Part shown: in pieces, positions 43,081 through 55,874 of the stretch
How the letters are laid out: the number at the start of each line of letters is the position of its first letter
Position numbering within the stretch: the first letter of the stretch is position 1
Assembly: GCA_036435485.1 (NCBI GenBank)
Contig: CM071597.1
Coordinates: 12,827,881-12,891,880 of the forward strand
DNA from: Saposhnikovia divaricata
Lineage: Eukaryota; Streptophyta; Magnoliopsida; Apiales; Apiaceae
Direction: 5' to 3'
DNA length: 64,000 nucleotides
Made by a program: the position numbers and the translations under genes
The notes under the pieces: model-generated
Told to the model about the DNA's origin: nothing
The model's input: the letters and a program-made list of their open reading frames with translations, nothing else
The model's database searches: none

Positions 43081-46000
43081 CTACTTCTACGATTTAATAA
43101 GTTCAAATTGCACGGACATACACCAGCTTCTAATTTCTTTCCCCATCTTCTATTCACATATACAAGGGTGAAATCTGAGCAACATCAGCAAGCTGCTCTG
43201 GTCGCTCATGTTACATTCTTGAACTCATTTCAATCCCATAATTTCATATTTGCATTCTCCAACTCCTGAACCTTCAATGTGACTGGAAAGATACAACACA
43301 ATTATAACGACCATGGAGCTGCGGTGCCATGTAAAAGGGATAGGGTCAAACGTATTTAATAAACACATCAGAGATAGGGTCAAACGTAATTGTAAAACCC
43401 TGTTCTTTTTTTTTTATTATTATTAGATATTAGATTTTTAAGTCATTTTTATTTAATTAGATAATTAGTAATTTTTTTAGAATTCTTTTTGTGAAAGATA
43501 TTTTGAATAAGGATGATTTTTATTATTAGAGAAAAGAAGTGTGAAAAGATATTAGAAAATTAGAATCATTTAATTTAAGATATTTGTGGGAATCAGGATA
43601 TTTTTAATTTACGTATTACTTGGAGAGATGGTACGAAAGTTTTAGAATTTACCGTAATTAATTTAGGGTTTTTATGCCTATATAAGAAACCCATTAGAAT
43701 AGTTTGAGACTCGTACAGTAATTGACCGCCGCAGAGGTATGCCTCCATCCTTTTATCGAATATCAGTAAATAATGATTTTATGTGCCTTGTGTTCTCTTT
43801 GTATGTGTTGACGTGAATTCTAAATAAAATTCAATTGATATATGTATTTGTTTTGTGTCTTCTTATATACAGTGATTTAGAAGCATGTGCGTACTGATTT
43901 GTTGATAATTCTTGTCTTTGTGTTGTAAAGTAGCCAGCATGTATTAATTTAATGTATTAAAGTTTATAGGTGTAGATCATGTCTTCTTTGGAATATTAAC
44001 AAATAATGTTTATGTGCTTTTCTAGTTTATGTCACATGATCTTTGAGTTATACATGATTAATATATGCATGTGTTGGCTATATTATTTTGTCATGTTAGC
44101 TTCTTCAGGTATTGTTAGTTTAGGCTATTTACGCTACATCGAATCAGACTCATCCCATCCCATGCTCTCTTGTGTTCATGATTTTGTCAAGAATTATTAT
44201 GTAAATTGTTATATCGGACTTTTTAAAAAAAAATATATTTATACAACTTAAAACCAGTTTGATTTTCATTATCATTAATATGCCGATAGTCTATTAGTTT
44301 GGTGCTTCCTGATACTTAGTTAATTATAATATTATATTAGTTGAAACATGTTCAATTTAAGTGTATAATTATATGTTAGATTATTTATGATGTTTTTAGT
44401 TAGCTAGATTTTCATTTACAAAAAGAATATGTTTGATAAATGATATAACATGTTTCTGGTTATTTGATTTTACTCTTACGGTATATATCATACATTAGTA
44501 GCTATGAGTATTAATTGTTAATATAAGTATTTATATGTGTATGCATGTGTAGTCCACTGCTTTGGATTTATAAGAGCATGTTAAAAATTGTAAAGATTGG
44601 GTACCTTTCTGTGCTTGTACATGTTTTGGATTTATAAGAGCATGTTAAAAATTGTAAAGATTGGGTACCTTTCTGCACTTGTACATGTTAACTCGACAAC
44701 TCGCTTGTGTGCCATGATTGGGCTTGAGCCCATTTATTTTCATTTTATATGATTATGTGCTTAAAGCATCTGGCCCATGTGTTTTTATATGGCTTATTTG
44801 TTTTAGTTTAATGTAGTGAGCATGTTTTATAGTCACTGGCCGTTACTTGAATTTAAATATGTGATAATTTGCTTTGCATGAACAGAAGCATGAATCGAAT
44901 TAATAATTAATTATTTTGTGTTTTATTAAAATAATTATAGGATTTATTCGTGCAATTAATTCGGTATTTTGTGTCGACTTTGAGGTAAGTACTTTTTGAC
45001 TTACTTTTAATTTTCAAAAAGTATATTTTGAATCTCCAACTTTCGACTTTCGTATAAGATATAAGATATTGTTTTGAATTGTATAAGATATAAGATTTCT
45101 ATTTCGAACTTTATAAGATATAAGTATTTGATTTTAGATTCCCCAGTCTCTACGTTTCGAACCCGTTCGTAATTTACAATATAGTTCCGGAACTAGCCTT
45201 AGATACCCTTAGTAGGCGCACAAGTGTGCAACTTTAGATACCTATTAAGGGCGCGTAATTATTGAACTTTAGATGCCGGTCACTGGCAAAGTGTGACAAA
45301 ATAATAAGAATAAGAATAAGATGTCGGTCACTGGCAAAGTGTGGCCGTAGAGCAAGACTGTGGTATTTTCGATTTTCTTTTCATTTTGTTTCTATTTTCG
45401 GCTTTTGTTTCTGTTTTAAATTCTGTTTTTTGAAAATATAAAACTTTGGGTTGGAATTGCTTTCGTAAATGTTTTGCAAACTTATATTTGATTTTGAAAA
45501 TTGTTTTATTAAAAACTCCCATTGATTTTTGAAAGTATCTATTAGTCAATTTGTACTTACTGAGCTGTGTAGCTCATTCGTTTCTAATATTTTAGGTTCT
45601 GATTTTGGAAGCTTAATAAGAATAAGGATGTGAACCTTGTGGATTTATTGCTTGCTGATTTGGATGCATTTATTGAAAAAAGACTTGTCGAATTATTAGA
45701 ATAAATTTGGATATTTGATTATCTGTTAGACTTGTTTGAACCTTGTGAGGTTTTTTTGGAGTTACCAAAAACAAATCCAAACGGACCTGACCCAACCCAA
45801 ATCGGACAATATAATGTGGAGTTAAGGCTTGCTGGCGGCCCAACAGGTAAATTACATAAAATATTGATTATGTAAAATTTGTTGAACCTGTAAGACATTG
45901 TGCTCCGAGGGTATTGGCTATATATAATGATTGGCTATATTTCAAAAATGGTATGTTATTAATATTAAGTTGTTATTAATGGAATAAATTATTTTAAAAT

Positions 46001-46315
46001 TAAAAGAAGTGATGTGGCAATTCATTACAGGTCTCTAGAGGTTCGACAAATATAGCCAATATCAAGAGATTATTTATATTTATAGACAAGGATTTTGTCC
46101 CATTGGAGTGGCTAATTTTTTACATATTATGTATAAGTTTTATTTTTGAAAAGCCACGTAGATTTTAGCTAAGGGCTTGATATGGTTGGAGATGCTCTTA
46201 AAAAATATAGATAATGTAGAATAAAGCCAAAAAGATTTGCGGATAGAATCAGTATGACTATAAGGTCTCAAATAGTATGAATATAAGGTCTCAAATACAC
46301 GACTGCTGATATTAG
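43081..46315. other. Long non-coding tract (copy B)
   Basis: Colinear with A 21157-24314. TATATAA at 43679-43685 with the donor-like CGCAGAG/GTATGC after it; the 64-bp tandem duplication (about 44565-44690) and the exon-like blocks are conserved. It has about 60 extra bp near 44465-44530 and a 23-bp insertion near 45675 relative to A. No coding region. Confidence 0.4.
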
Positions 46316-46565
46316 AGGTGGCCAATTGGGCGTTGGGTGGGCCGGCCACGCTTTTCAGCGGCCCACCTAAACAATGAGAAGGCAATATTGAACCAAATCC
46401 TTGGATAAGTTGGACTTGGCCGGGCCGGGACAGGCTTGGGTTCAATTGAACTGGGATCGGCACATTGGTTGGGCTGGGTTGCTGCTGGGTTGGCAATTGG
46501 GCTGCGAGCTGATGGGTTGGGTTATATAGTGGTGGTGGGTTTGGGTTTGGGGTTGGGCTTGATTA
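46316..46565. repeat. GC-rich block with short GGGTTT run (copy B end)
   Basis: Homologue of 24315-24600 with GGGCCGGCC and GGCCGGGCCGGG motifs; the GGGTTT run is reduced to about three units, showing repeat-number change between copies. Confidence 0.65.
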
Positions 46566-46923
46566 AAAATTAAAAAAACTAAAAATAAAATCAATAATTA
46601 AAAATGAAAATTATATAAAGTTATGAACAAAAACAATTAAAATTATTTTATTTGTCAATTTAGCAAAAACAAAATTATCTTATTTGTTGGTTGTATTGAC
46701 ATTAGCTTGACATTTGGGTCGACTAGTAGTCTTTCATATTTTACAAATTTAAACAAATACAAAATATAAATAACTAAAAAATATTAGCTTCCTAGAAATA
46801 CAAAATATTAGCTTCTTAGAAATATAAATAATGGACTTTACAAATTTAAACAAATACCAAATATAAATAACTAAATTTTTTTTTTAAAAATACATACAAT
46901 ACTTTTATCTAATACATTGAAAT

Positions 46924-46938
46924 AACAATACAAAATAT
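46924..46938. repeat. 15-bp target-site duplication of the LINE between B and C, left
   Basis: AACAATACAAAATAT here recurs at 54518-54532 after the A-tail, defining a LINE insertion at the same position as the one ending at 8069 in front of copy A. Confidence 0.9.
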
Positions 46939-47127
46939 AGAAAAATGTTCTCTCTACAGTCTCCTCTTCCGTTTAAAGGAAAACGTCACTCTCCTCCCCG
47001 TTGACCATCCGGTTTTTGCCTTCTTTTCACACCCACTTTCCTCACGCTCTCTTTTTCTTTGTTCCTCTCTTTCTCCTCTGTCCTGTCATCCCATTTTCTC
47101 CCTCGATCTATTCAAGTTTGCTTTAAG

Positions 47128-48836
47128 ATGGGGTCTCGTAATTCAGAACACTCCGGATCTATGAATTCTAATGAGTTTGGAGTTCTTAATGGGCACAACT
47201 CTGCAGTTTACGCCAATAACTTGTTGCCTCTAATTCATTTTGAGGTGGATAATGAGTCTATTAACACAGATGTGGTTATGAGAGAACCCCTGTCTCCAGG
47301 GGCTCAAGCTCGGATGACAAACCAAATTAATTTAATCCTAAATGATGGCACAAAATAGAACGCTTCAGGGCCCATAGCTGTTGGCTCTTCTGGTGCTTCT
47401 CGTGGAGCTTCAAATGCAGACTCACTGTTAGAGGTTACCTCGCCTCTAGTTAATACTCACCAAGATGGTAAGTTCACTCAAATATCTATTCCCATACAGC
47501 AGTTACAAGTTAATAATGTGATAAACAATCCCAATGTTGAAACTTCAAATGCCCCAAAAAATCGGTCACTTGGAGCTCAATTGTTGCCAAAACTGTTGCA
47601 GATCCTACCCCTTGTATGGATAATGATGACTCCGTTCTTACTTTTAATGAAGATGGTACTGCCGTTGTCAAATTTTCGAGAGAATATATGGTTAATGCCC
47701 AGAAAAAATGGGATACGAGTATTATCGGTCATTTCATTGGGGGAGGTTTTGCTTTTAAGTTTGTTCGCGAGCAAGTTAATAGAATATGGAGGAATAAAGG
47801 GTTGACTGGGGTTTTCTATAGTTCTAAAGGATACATTCCGTTTTGGCACAATAGAAGAAAGGAATGTGGCTCTAAATCTCAATACAGTCCAAATGGGTGG
47901 GAAAACTCTGTATCTCAAGCCATGGATGGAAGGGTCAACTTTCAAAAGAAATGTCATCGAGAAGGTTCCTTGCTGGATTCGACTGGTCGATGTTCCTTAC
48001 TCCTTTTGGTCCAAAAATAGTCTATCTGCAATCGCTCGCTCTGTGGGGAGACCCTTGAAATTCGATGATGCCACAGCTAAATTTGAACCCTTGAAATATG
48101 CTAATATCCAAGTGGAACTGACTTACTCTGCTCCAAGGCCAGATTACGTTTGGGTTAATGTACTCAAAACAAATGGGGTTGAAGAACAAGAAAAGTTGAG
48201 ATCCAATACCCTCAACTCCCTTACTCCTGCAGTCTATGTAAGGCTTTTGGTCACTCTCTTGCTAGATGCCTTAACAATCCAGACCGAGTAACCAAAAAAC
48301 GTAAGATGCCTAATGCGGATGAACAAAGAGAGCATTCTGCTGCTCATCAATCGGAATACTTGCAAAATATGGAACTCGTTCCTTATGATATAGGGAAGTT
48401 TTGTGGATGTGATGTTGTAATGGACGGAGATGACATCATTAACGAAATAAACAAGGGAGATGACAACTTGGAAGAGGGTGAATGTGAGAAAAATCCTGGA
48501 AATGAGGACAACTTGGAGGAGTTTGACAGACTGCCAGAAGTAACAGGCTGCTCGAACAATCTGGTTTTATGGAGGAATTCAACGCAAACTAACACAACTC
48601 ATGAAGAGAATCATGCAGAGAATTTTTCAGATGGCCTTATGGTGGAACCTCTTGTTATTAGGAACAGTTTTGAAGCTCTGCTTGAAAGTCCTGAAGATCA
48701 ACTTATTGCAGACTCACAAGGAAAGAAAAGGAACAAAAATCAGTCCCCAGTTTTAATTAGCGAGAAGATAAGAGATAGAGACTCTATAGATCTCATTGTG
48801 GACTTTGGACCAAACTCTAGTGGCCCTCTGAGCTAA
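47128..48836 (+). pseudogene. LINE ORF1, first copy
   Basis: Starts MGSRNSEHSGSMNSNEFG like the intact ORF1, then meets a stop at 47356. DUF4283 sequence (VKFSREYMVNAQKKWDTSII, GHFIGGGFAFKFVREQ) continues in another frame, with a further shift near 47850. A one-base deletion after EEQEK (about 48193) removes the zinc knuckle from frame; the acidic C-terminal region (48306-48836) is again open. Broken and non-functional. Confidence 0.85.
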
Positions 48837-48934
48837 GGGAAATCAGTCATAGATAAGGAAGGTTTCACTACGGTCACAAAAAATAGGAAAAGCTCCAGGT
48901 TGGAAGGCACGCCAACGATCCTAAAACGTTAATT

Positions 48935-49418
48935 ATGAATTTCGCAGTTTGGAATGTAAGAGGTATCAATAAAAGCCCTCATCAACAAGAGGTGACAAAG
49001 TTTATCTCTTCCAACCATATATCTCTTATGGCCTTAGTGGAAACGAAAGTTAGAATTCAGAATTCTGATAACATTTCTAGACTTATTAACAAAAAATGGA
49101 AGTGGATTTTTAATTATGAGGATCATGACCATGGTCGTGTGTGGGTTAGATGGGATCCTTCTATCTGGTCGGTTCATGCTCATGCCAAATCTTCTCAGCA
49201 TGTCACTTGTTTTGTGACATTTTTGGAGAAACAAATCACGTCAACCAGTCTCATGAAAGGGAGTGCTTGTGGAGAAACCTAACAAATTTAGGCCAGACTA
49301 TCACTATGCCTTGGTGTATAAACGGTGACATTAACTGCATTCTGGCGTTAAATGAAGTGCAAGGAGGTCGTGAACAGTGGACAAATGGTATGCAAGAATT
49401 CCTTGATTGTGTTTCTAA
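48935..49418 (+). pseudogene. LINE ORF2 5' fragment, first copy
   Basis: Begins MNFAVWNVRGINKSPHQQEV, the endonuclease start, and continues through LVETKV and WRNLTNLGQ to INGDINCILALNEV. A deletion of about 28 bp near 49235 shifts the frame. It ends at the duplication junction (TTTCTAA/ACAATCCC), where ORF1 sequence restarts. Confidence 0.85.
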
Positions 49419-50733
49419 ACAATCCCAATGTTGAAACTTCAAATGCCCCAAAAAAATCGGTCACTTGGAGCTCAATTGTTGCCAAAACTGTTGCAGATCC
49501 TACCCCTTGTATGTATAATGATGACTCCGTTCTTACTTTTAATGAAGATGGTACTGCCGTTGTCAAATTTTCGAGAGAATATATGGTTAATGCCCCAGAA
49601 AAAATGGGATACGAGTATTATCAGTCATTTCATTGGGGGAGGTTTTGCTTTTAAGTTTGTTCGCGAGCAAGCTAATAGAATATGGAGGAATAAAGGGTTG
49701 ACTGGGGTTTTCTATAGTTCTAAAGGATACATTCCATTTTGGCACAATAGAAGAAAGGAATGTGGCTCTGAATCTCAATACAGTCCAAATGGGTGGGAAA
49801 ACTCTGTATCTCAAGCCATGGATGGAAGGGTCAACTTTCAAAAGAAATGTCGTCGAGAAGGTTCCTTGCTGGATTCGACTGGTCGATGTTCCTTACTCCC
49901 TTTGGTCCAAAAATAGTCTATCTGCAATCGCTCGCTCAGTGGGGAGACCCTTGAAATTCGATGATGCCACGACTAAATTTGAACCCTTGAAATATGCTAA
50001 TATCCAAATAGAACTGACTTACTCTGCTCCAAGGCCAGATTACGTTTGGGTTAATGTACTCAAAACAAATGGGGTTGAAGAACAAGAAAAGGTTGAGATC
50101 CAATACCCTCAACTCCCTTACTCCTGCAGTCTATGTAAGGCTTTTGGTCACTCTCTTGCTAGATGCCTTAACAATCCAGACCGAGTAACCAAGAAATGTA
50201 AGATGCTTAATGCGGATGAACAAAGAGAGCAATCTGCTGCTCATCAATCGGAATACTTGCAAAATATGGAACTCTTTCCTTATGATATAGGGAAGGTTTG
50301 TGGATGTGATGTTGTAATGGACGGAGATGACATCATTAACGAAATAAACAAGGGAGATGACAACTTGGAAGAGGGTGAATGTGAGAAAAATCCTGGAAAT
50401 GAGGATAACTTGGAGGAGTTTGATAGACTGCCAGAAGTAACAGGCTGCTCGAACAATCTGGTTTTATGGAGGAATTCGACGCAAACTAACACAACTCATG
50501 AAGAGAATCATGCAGAGAATTTTTCAGATGGCCTTATGGTGGAACCTCTTGTTATTAGGAACGGTTTTGAAGCTCTGCTTGAAAGTCCTGAAGATCAACT
50601 TATTGCAGACTCACCAGGAAAGAAAAGGAACAAAAATAAGTCCCCAGTTTTAATTAGCGAGAAGATAAGAGATAGAGACTCTATAGATCTCATTGTGGAC
50701 TTTGGACCAAACTCTAGTGGCCCTCTGAGCTAA
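49419..50733 (+). pseudogene. LINE ORF1, duplicated copy without N-terminus
   Basis: Resumes inside ORF1 at VVKFSREYMVN. After one frame change it has an open stretch of 323 codons (49762-50733) with the intact zinc knuckle CSLCKAFGHSLARC near 50125-50166 and the acidic C-terminus. It lacks the normal start, so no ORF1 protein would be made from its own ATG. Confidence 0.8.
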
Positions 50734-50831
50734 GGGAGAGCAGTCATAGATAAGGAAGGTTTCACTACGGTCACAAAAAATAGGAAAAGCTCCAGGTTGG
50801 CAGGCACGCCAACGATCCTAAAACGTTAATT

Positions 50832-53800
50832 ATGAATTTCGCAGTTTGGAATGTAAGAGGTATCAATAAAAGCCCTCATCAACAAGAGGTGAAAAAGTTT
50901 ATCTCTTCCAACCATATATCTTTTATGGCCTTAGTGGAAACGAAAGTTAGAATTCAGAATTCTGATAACATTTCTAGACTTATTAACAAAAAATGGAAGT
51001 GGATTTTTAATTATGAGGATCATGACTATGGTCGTGTGTGGGTTGGATGGGATCCTTCTATCTGGTCGGTTCATGCTCATGCCAAATCTTCTCAGCATGT
51101 CACTTGTTTTGTGACATTTTTGGAGAAACAAACCACATTTTGTGTTACTTTTGTCTACGCCCTCAACCAGCCTCAGGAAAGGGAGTCCTTTTGGAGAAAC
51201 CTTACAAATTTAGGCCAGACTATCACTATGCCTTGGTGTATAAACAGTGACATTAACTGCATTCTGGCGTGAAATGAAGTGCAAGGAGGTCGTGAACAGT
51301 GGACAAATGGTATGCAAGAATTCCTTGATTGTGTTTCTAATCTGGCTCTGGGCACATTAAAATGGTTGGGCCGCTGTACACTTGGACTAATAAAAGATCG
51401 ACTCTCATCCAGAAGCGATTGGATCGTATGTTAGGTAATAAGGAATGGTTTAGTTTCTATACGGAAGCTTTTGTTTTTGTTAAAAATAGGGGCATCATGG
51501 ATCATTGCCCCTTACTTTGTTCAGTTCCGATGCAACTCGAAAAAATTTCCAAACCTTTTCAATTTCATAACTACATGACTGGTGTTGATGGTTTTCTGTC
51601 AACAGTTGCTAGAGTTTGGGAAAGTCAATGTTTCGGTGACCCTATGGCCATCTTGGTTCGTAAACTGAGGGACGTTAAAACTGACATGGTAATCCTTAAT
51701 AAAAACCACGGTAACGTTTGTAATAACGTTTCTTTGGCCCGTGATGCTCTATCTCAGGTGCAAGACCAGCTGGTGAATGATTGTGATAATCCAAACTTGC
51801 TCCACATAGAAAAGCAAGAAGCCAATAAGCTGCAGGTTGCTTTGTTAGAAGAAGAGCGTTTTCTTTTTCAAAAATAGAGAGTTAGGTGGCTTAGTAATGG
51901 GGATGGGAACAACTCTTACTTCTTCAACAGAATAAAGGCAAACTGGAATGTAAACAAGATCATGGCTATTGAAAATGAAGACGGGATTTTGCTTTCTGGT
52001 CACATAGAGGTTTCTAACGAGGCTGTTAAATTCTTTTCCTCAACTTTGGGCACTCACTCAGCCATGGATTCTTGTGACTTCGATAGCCTGGATTGCAAAC
52101 AAATCACCTCTGCCCAGGCCGTAGCTCTTGAAGCTCCTGTTACCAATGATTTCATTTTTGCTACTCTTAAGGCCATGAAAAGGAATAAGGCTCCAGGCCC
52201 GGATGGTTTCACGGTGGAGTTCTACTTGGCTACATGGGAAATTTGGGAAGCACCTTCTGTGAAGCTGTGAAAAGCTTTTTCTCCAATGACTCTTTGCACA
52301 CTTCTTTAAACGCTACAAGTATTGCTCTCATCCCTAAGGTTCTTACTCCTACTACCATGCGGGATTTTCGCCCAATATCTTTATGCTCCATTCCATATAA
52401 GTGTATTGCTAAGATTATGGCCTCTCGTCTAAAGCTAGTTATGCCTAGTATTATTGACATCCCTCTCAGTCAGCGTTTATTCCGGGGCGGACTATCTCTG
52501 ATAATATTCTAATGATCTGCACAAAGCTTTTGATTCAATCGATTGGGACTTCATCATGGCTGCTTTGCGGAAACTAAATTTCCCTCCTCAATGTCTGAAG
52601 TGGATCCATTCATGCATTTCAACTCCTTCGTACTCTATCAAGGTTAATGGATCTTTGTGTGGTTTGTTCAAAGGCAGGAAGGGCCTTCGCCAAGGGGACC
52701 CGATCTCCCCGTATTTAATTACAGTGGCTATGAATGTTTTGTCTGCTATGCTTGCTAATACTCCGGAAAACTTTAATTTTCACTGGAAATGTAAGGATAT
52801 GAGGCTTACTCATCTCTTCTATGCTGACGATGTCCTACTACTTTGTCATGGTGACTTGTCCTCGCTCAAGCATCTTATGGATTGTGTCTTCTGCTTCTCG
52901 AATGCAAGTGGGTTACATCCAAGCATTGCTAAAAGCACTGCTTATTTCTGTAACTGCTCAGCAGATTTTACTTCCTGGGTAGACACTACTTATGGCATTG
53001 CTCATGGAGATCTTCCGATCCGTTTCTTAGGAGTCCCTCTAATTTCTTTGATGTTGAGACATAACGACTGCATCCATCTTCTAGACAAAGTAACGGCTAG
53101 GATTTGTTGTTGGACGTCGGCCATCTTATCTTTGGCAGGGAGAGCGCAGCTTATTAAGTCTGTTCTTTTCATGGTGCAAACGTATTGGACTAATCATTTT
53201 GTTCTTCCAGCTTCGGTGCATGGTAAACTTCAAACAATCTTCACGAGATTTCTGTGGAAAGGGGATGTCAACTCTAAGGGAGGTGCAAAGATTAGTTGGG
53301 AATCTATTTGCATGCCTTGTGAAGAGGGTGGTCTAGGTTTCAAACCTTCTAAAGAGTGGAACCAAGCACATATTCTTGCTCATCTCTGTAAGGTTGTTTG
53401 CAAGAGTTCTGCTCTATGACCTCAATGGATTAACAAAACTGTGTTAAAGAAACAACACTTCTGGACTATGGAAATGCCTACTGACTGTTCTTGGATTTTC
53501 AGAAATGTGCTCAGACTGCGTTCAGTGGCTCGCCAGTTTCTCTCTTTCAAAATTGGTAATGGCAGGGGAACTTCCTATGGTTTGATCCCTGGTGGCACAA
53601 TATCTGCTTGGCTTCTAATAATCAGGATCGCATTATCACTCAAGCAGGGGTCTCTTTTGATGCTACTGTGAATTCAATCCTCGTCAATGGTTCTTGGGCT
53701 CTTCCTTGTCCATCTAACAGACTACATCATCTCCATCCTGGTTTGGAGCATTGGACCCAAAATTTTGATTACCCAAGATTTAATCTTAGCTCCTCAGAAG

Positions 53801-54381
53801 CTGTTTTATGGGACGGGATGCCTCTTTATAAGGTTAAAGCTCAGAATGTTTGGAAATCAATTCGACCCTATTCTCCTACAGTTACATGGTATAAGCTTGT
53901 CTGGAATAGGTTTAAAATCGTGAGATATGTCCATCTAGAATGGATCCTTTGTCATGGGCGTCTTCCAACTATGCACAGGCTAGGTCTGTTTGGGTTAAAT
54001 GTAACTCAGGTATGTAGCCTCTGTGTGGGTGGAATCGAAACATATTCGCACCTGTTTATCACTTGCCCCTACAGCAGTTTTGTTTTTGCTAAGCTAGCTG
54101 GCCTTGTTAGGTTCAACATTATTGGGACGAACTGGGTGGAGCTTCTACTCTCTTTGGGCAACATCTCCGACCACATCCATAGGAACGTATCTCTTCTTAC
54201 TGCACAGATTTTCTCTCATCACCTATGGAGGGAAAGGAACGCAAGGCTTCATGATAAGGGGGTTTCGCCTCCGAACAAACTCATTAAGGGTATTATGGTT
54301 GATCTTAAGGCGAAGCTTTCTAACATGGAATGGTTCATCAAGCATGCAAACTTAGAGTTATATACGTGGATTTTTGTTTGA
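50832..54381 (+). pseudogene. LINE ORF2, main copy, broken
   Basis: Endonuclease region 50832-51272 (MNFAVWNVRGINKSPHQQEV, PWCINSDINCILA) stops at a TGA. Further open pieces follow, with a TAG at 51875 and a frame change near 52240. A deletion near 52510 joins NILM to the KAFDS-like segment and removes most of reverse-transcriptase motif A. GLRQGDPISPYL and LFYADDVLLL remain (52556-53419), then a TGA at 53417 and another shift near 53580. The zf-RVT domain (LEWILCHGRLPTMHR, LCVGGIETYSHLF) is open to the stop at 54381. Not functional. Confidence 0.9.
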
Positions 54382-54778
54382 CCTTTGTTTAGGGTGGGTT
54401 CTTTGTAGTTTGGTAGTTTGCCTGTACTTTGTTTCTCTCTTGGCTTCTGCTAAGAGCAAGGGTTAAACCCTGTTTTCTTCCTTCTTTCTAATATAATATT
54501 TATTTTGCAAAAAAAAAAACAATACAAAATATTACAAAAGATCGGAAATGCAATATTTGTATGGTATATATTAAGTAAAATTTAAAATATCTTTAAAAAA
54601 AATAAAATGATGACACAAGAAGAAAAAAATTAAAACAAAGACAATTTATAAATGAAAAGCAAGATATTGTATTCTAAAAAAAAGCAAGATATCATTTTCC
54701 CTCCTGCTCTAGGAGGAGGTCCTAGTATATCCCTTCTATATTTTCTAATGAATATATTCTCACATACTCTAGAATGTG

Positions 54779-54832
54779 TTCTGGAAGGTTCTAGTATGAT
54801 CGAGAACTTTCTATATTATCTTATTATAAATA
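54779..54832 (+). promoter_or_regulatory. Heat-shock element and TATA box (copy C)
   Basis: TTCTGGAAGGTTC at 54779-54791 is a perfect TTCnnGAAnnTTC heat-shock element, and TATAAATA lies at 54825-54832, the same spacing as in copy A. With AATAATAAAG about 130 bp downstream, the block looks like a compact heat-responsive promoter or LTR. Confidence 0.5.
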
Positions 54833-55503
54833 TACCTCTTAGTCATCTCTCCTTCCATTGTCACTCACTTCCCCAAGTTTTCTAGTTTTCTCCTCTTTTG
54901 CATATTTAATATTACAAACACTGTACTTTTTAAAGATTTTGAATTTCCTGATTAGAATAATAAAGCCACAACAGGAACAAGAACAATACAAATGAAGTGT
55001 TGTTTGTGTTTTTCTCTCGAATTCAAGTCCAACTTTGTGTGAGTTTTGTTAAATTGATTGTTTGGCATCTTAATTTTTATTTATACTGTATATACAAGTT
55101 CAAATCCATATATATGTGTATAGGCCGGGGAGGCTATTTTTTAACAAGTAGTCCATACATGTTTTATTATGAATTAAACTTTTAGGATTTGTTTTCTTAA
55201 TGATTTCTTAAAATACTGTGTTTTCATGTGATTAAAAATGTTGGATCCAAAACTCCACTGCTTGAGGATACTAATCTTTCTTTTCTTTCTTGAACATTTA
55301 CAAAATCAATAAATTCTAATAATTATGTTTAAGTTTTTAAGTTTTTCATCAAACTTTCCTATTAAATACAATTTAATTATAATAATATCAAATTTCTCAT
55401 ATAATTTTTGTTTTTTTTTTATGAATTATTGGCAGTAAACAATGAAGAAAATGTTCCAAAAATATGCTGGTACAGAATTTTGTTTATAGACTTCTGGGTG
55501 TGA

Positions 55504-55719
55504 TCCAGGAGAAAAGAGCAGGCGCTGGCCACAGCACTGAGTGCAAATTCGGTCCTTCAGAAACGCGTGCTGGATGTTCAAGATCTGTTGATCACATTGG
55601 AGGAAAGGGTCCTGGAGAAGGAAGCTACTGTTGCGGATCTCAACCAAGAGCTGGAAACTACTCGGAGGAGCCATCAGTTTATGATGGCTAACGAACCTGA
55701 TGCAGGTTCTTCCTGCTGA
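55504..55719 (+). pseudogene. Coiled-coil C-terminal coding relic (copy C)
   Basis: A 71-codon frame, the longest of the three copies: SRRKEQALATALSANSVLQ, then a Leu/Val heptad helix through EKEATVADLNQELETTRRSH and DAGSSC to a stop. No start codon; function unknown. Confidence 0.4.
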
Positions 55720-55874
55720 TGAGGATGGAGAGGAGTAGAGTCTCCTTTGTTATTTTTTATTTTATTTTGTTGAGCTTTTTTTTTTTTGTTGTAAAATGAC
55801 ATTTTATTAAAATGTCTTGATTCAATATAAATTTTATGTTCTCCTTTGGGAGTTTTCCAAATCCATATGCCTTG

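Larger units (their letters stand above)
24951..46938. repeat. Large tandem repeat unit, copy B (about 22 kb)
   Basis: Head-to-tail homologue of copy A, longer because of a complete LINE (31406-37177) and an LTR-retroelement fragment nested in its CACTA (38246-42658). It carries about 500 bp at 26120-26640 absent from A and C. It has lost the TATA/leader segment, joining GAGAACTT to ACAAATGAAG near 25246. It lacks the Copia derivative, the MITE and the 1.56-kb duplication of copy A. Confidence 0.85.
46939..54517 (+). mobile_element. Decayed full-length L1-type LINE with internal duplication
   Basis: It has a pyrimidine-rich 5' UTR (to 47127), ORF1, the start of ORF2, then a second copy of most of ORF1 and the start of ORF2, then the remainder of ORF2, a 3' UTR and an A-tail (54509-54519). 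The 15-bp TSD is exact. A tandem duplication of about 1.9 kb (47523-49418 and 49419-51340) explains the order ORF1-ORF2'-ORF1'-ORF2. Numerous stops, frameshifts and a deletion in reverse transcriptase make it inactive. Same family as the intact LINE at 31406-37177, inserted in the opposite orientation. Confidence 0.93.
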
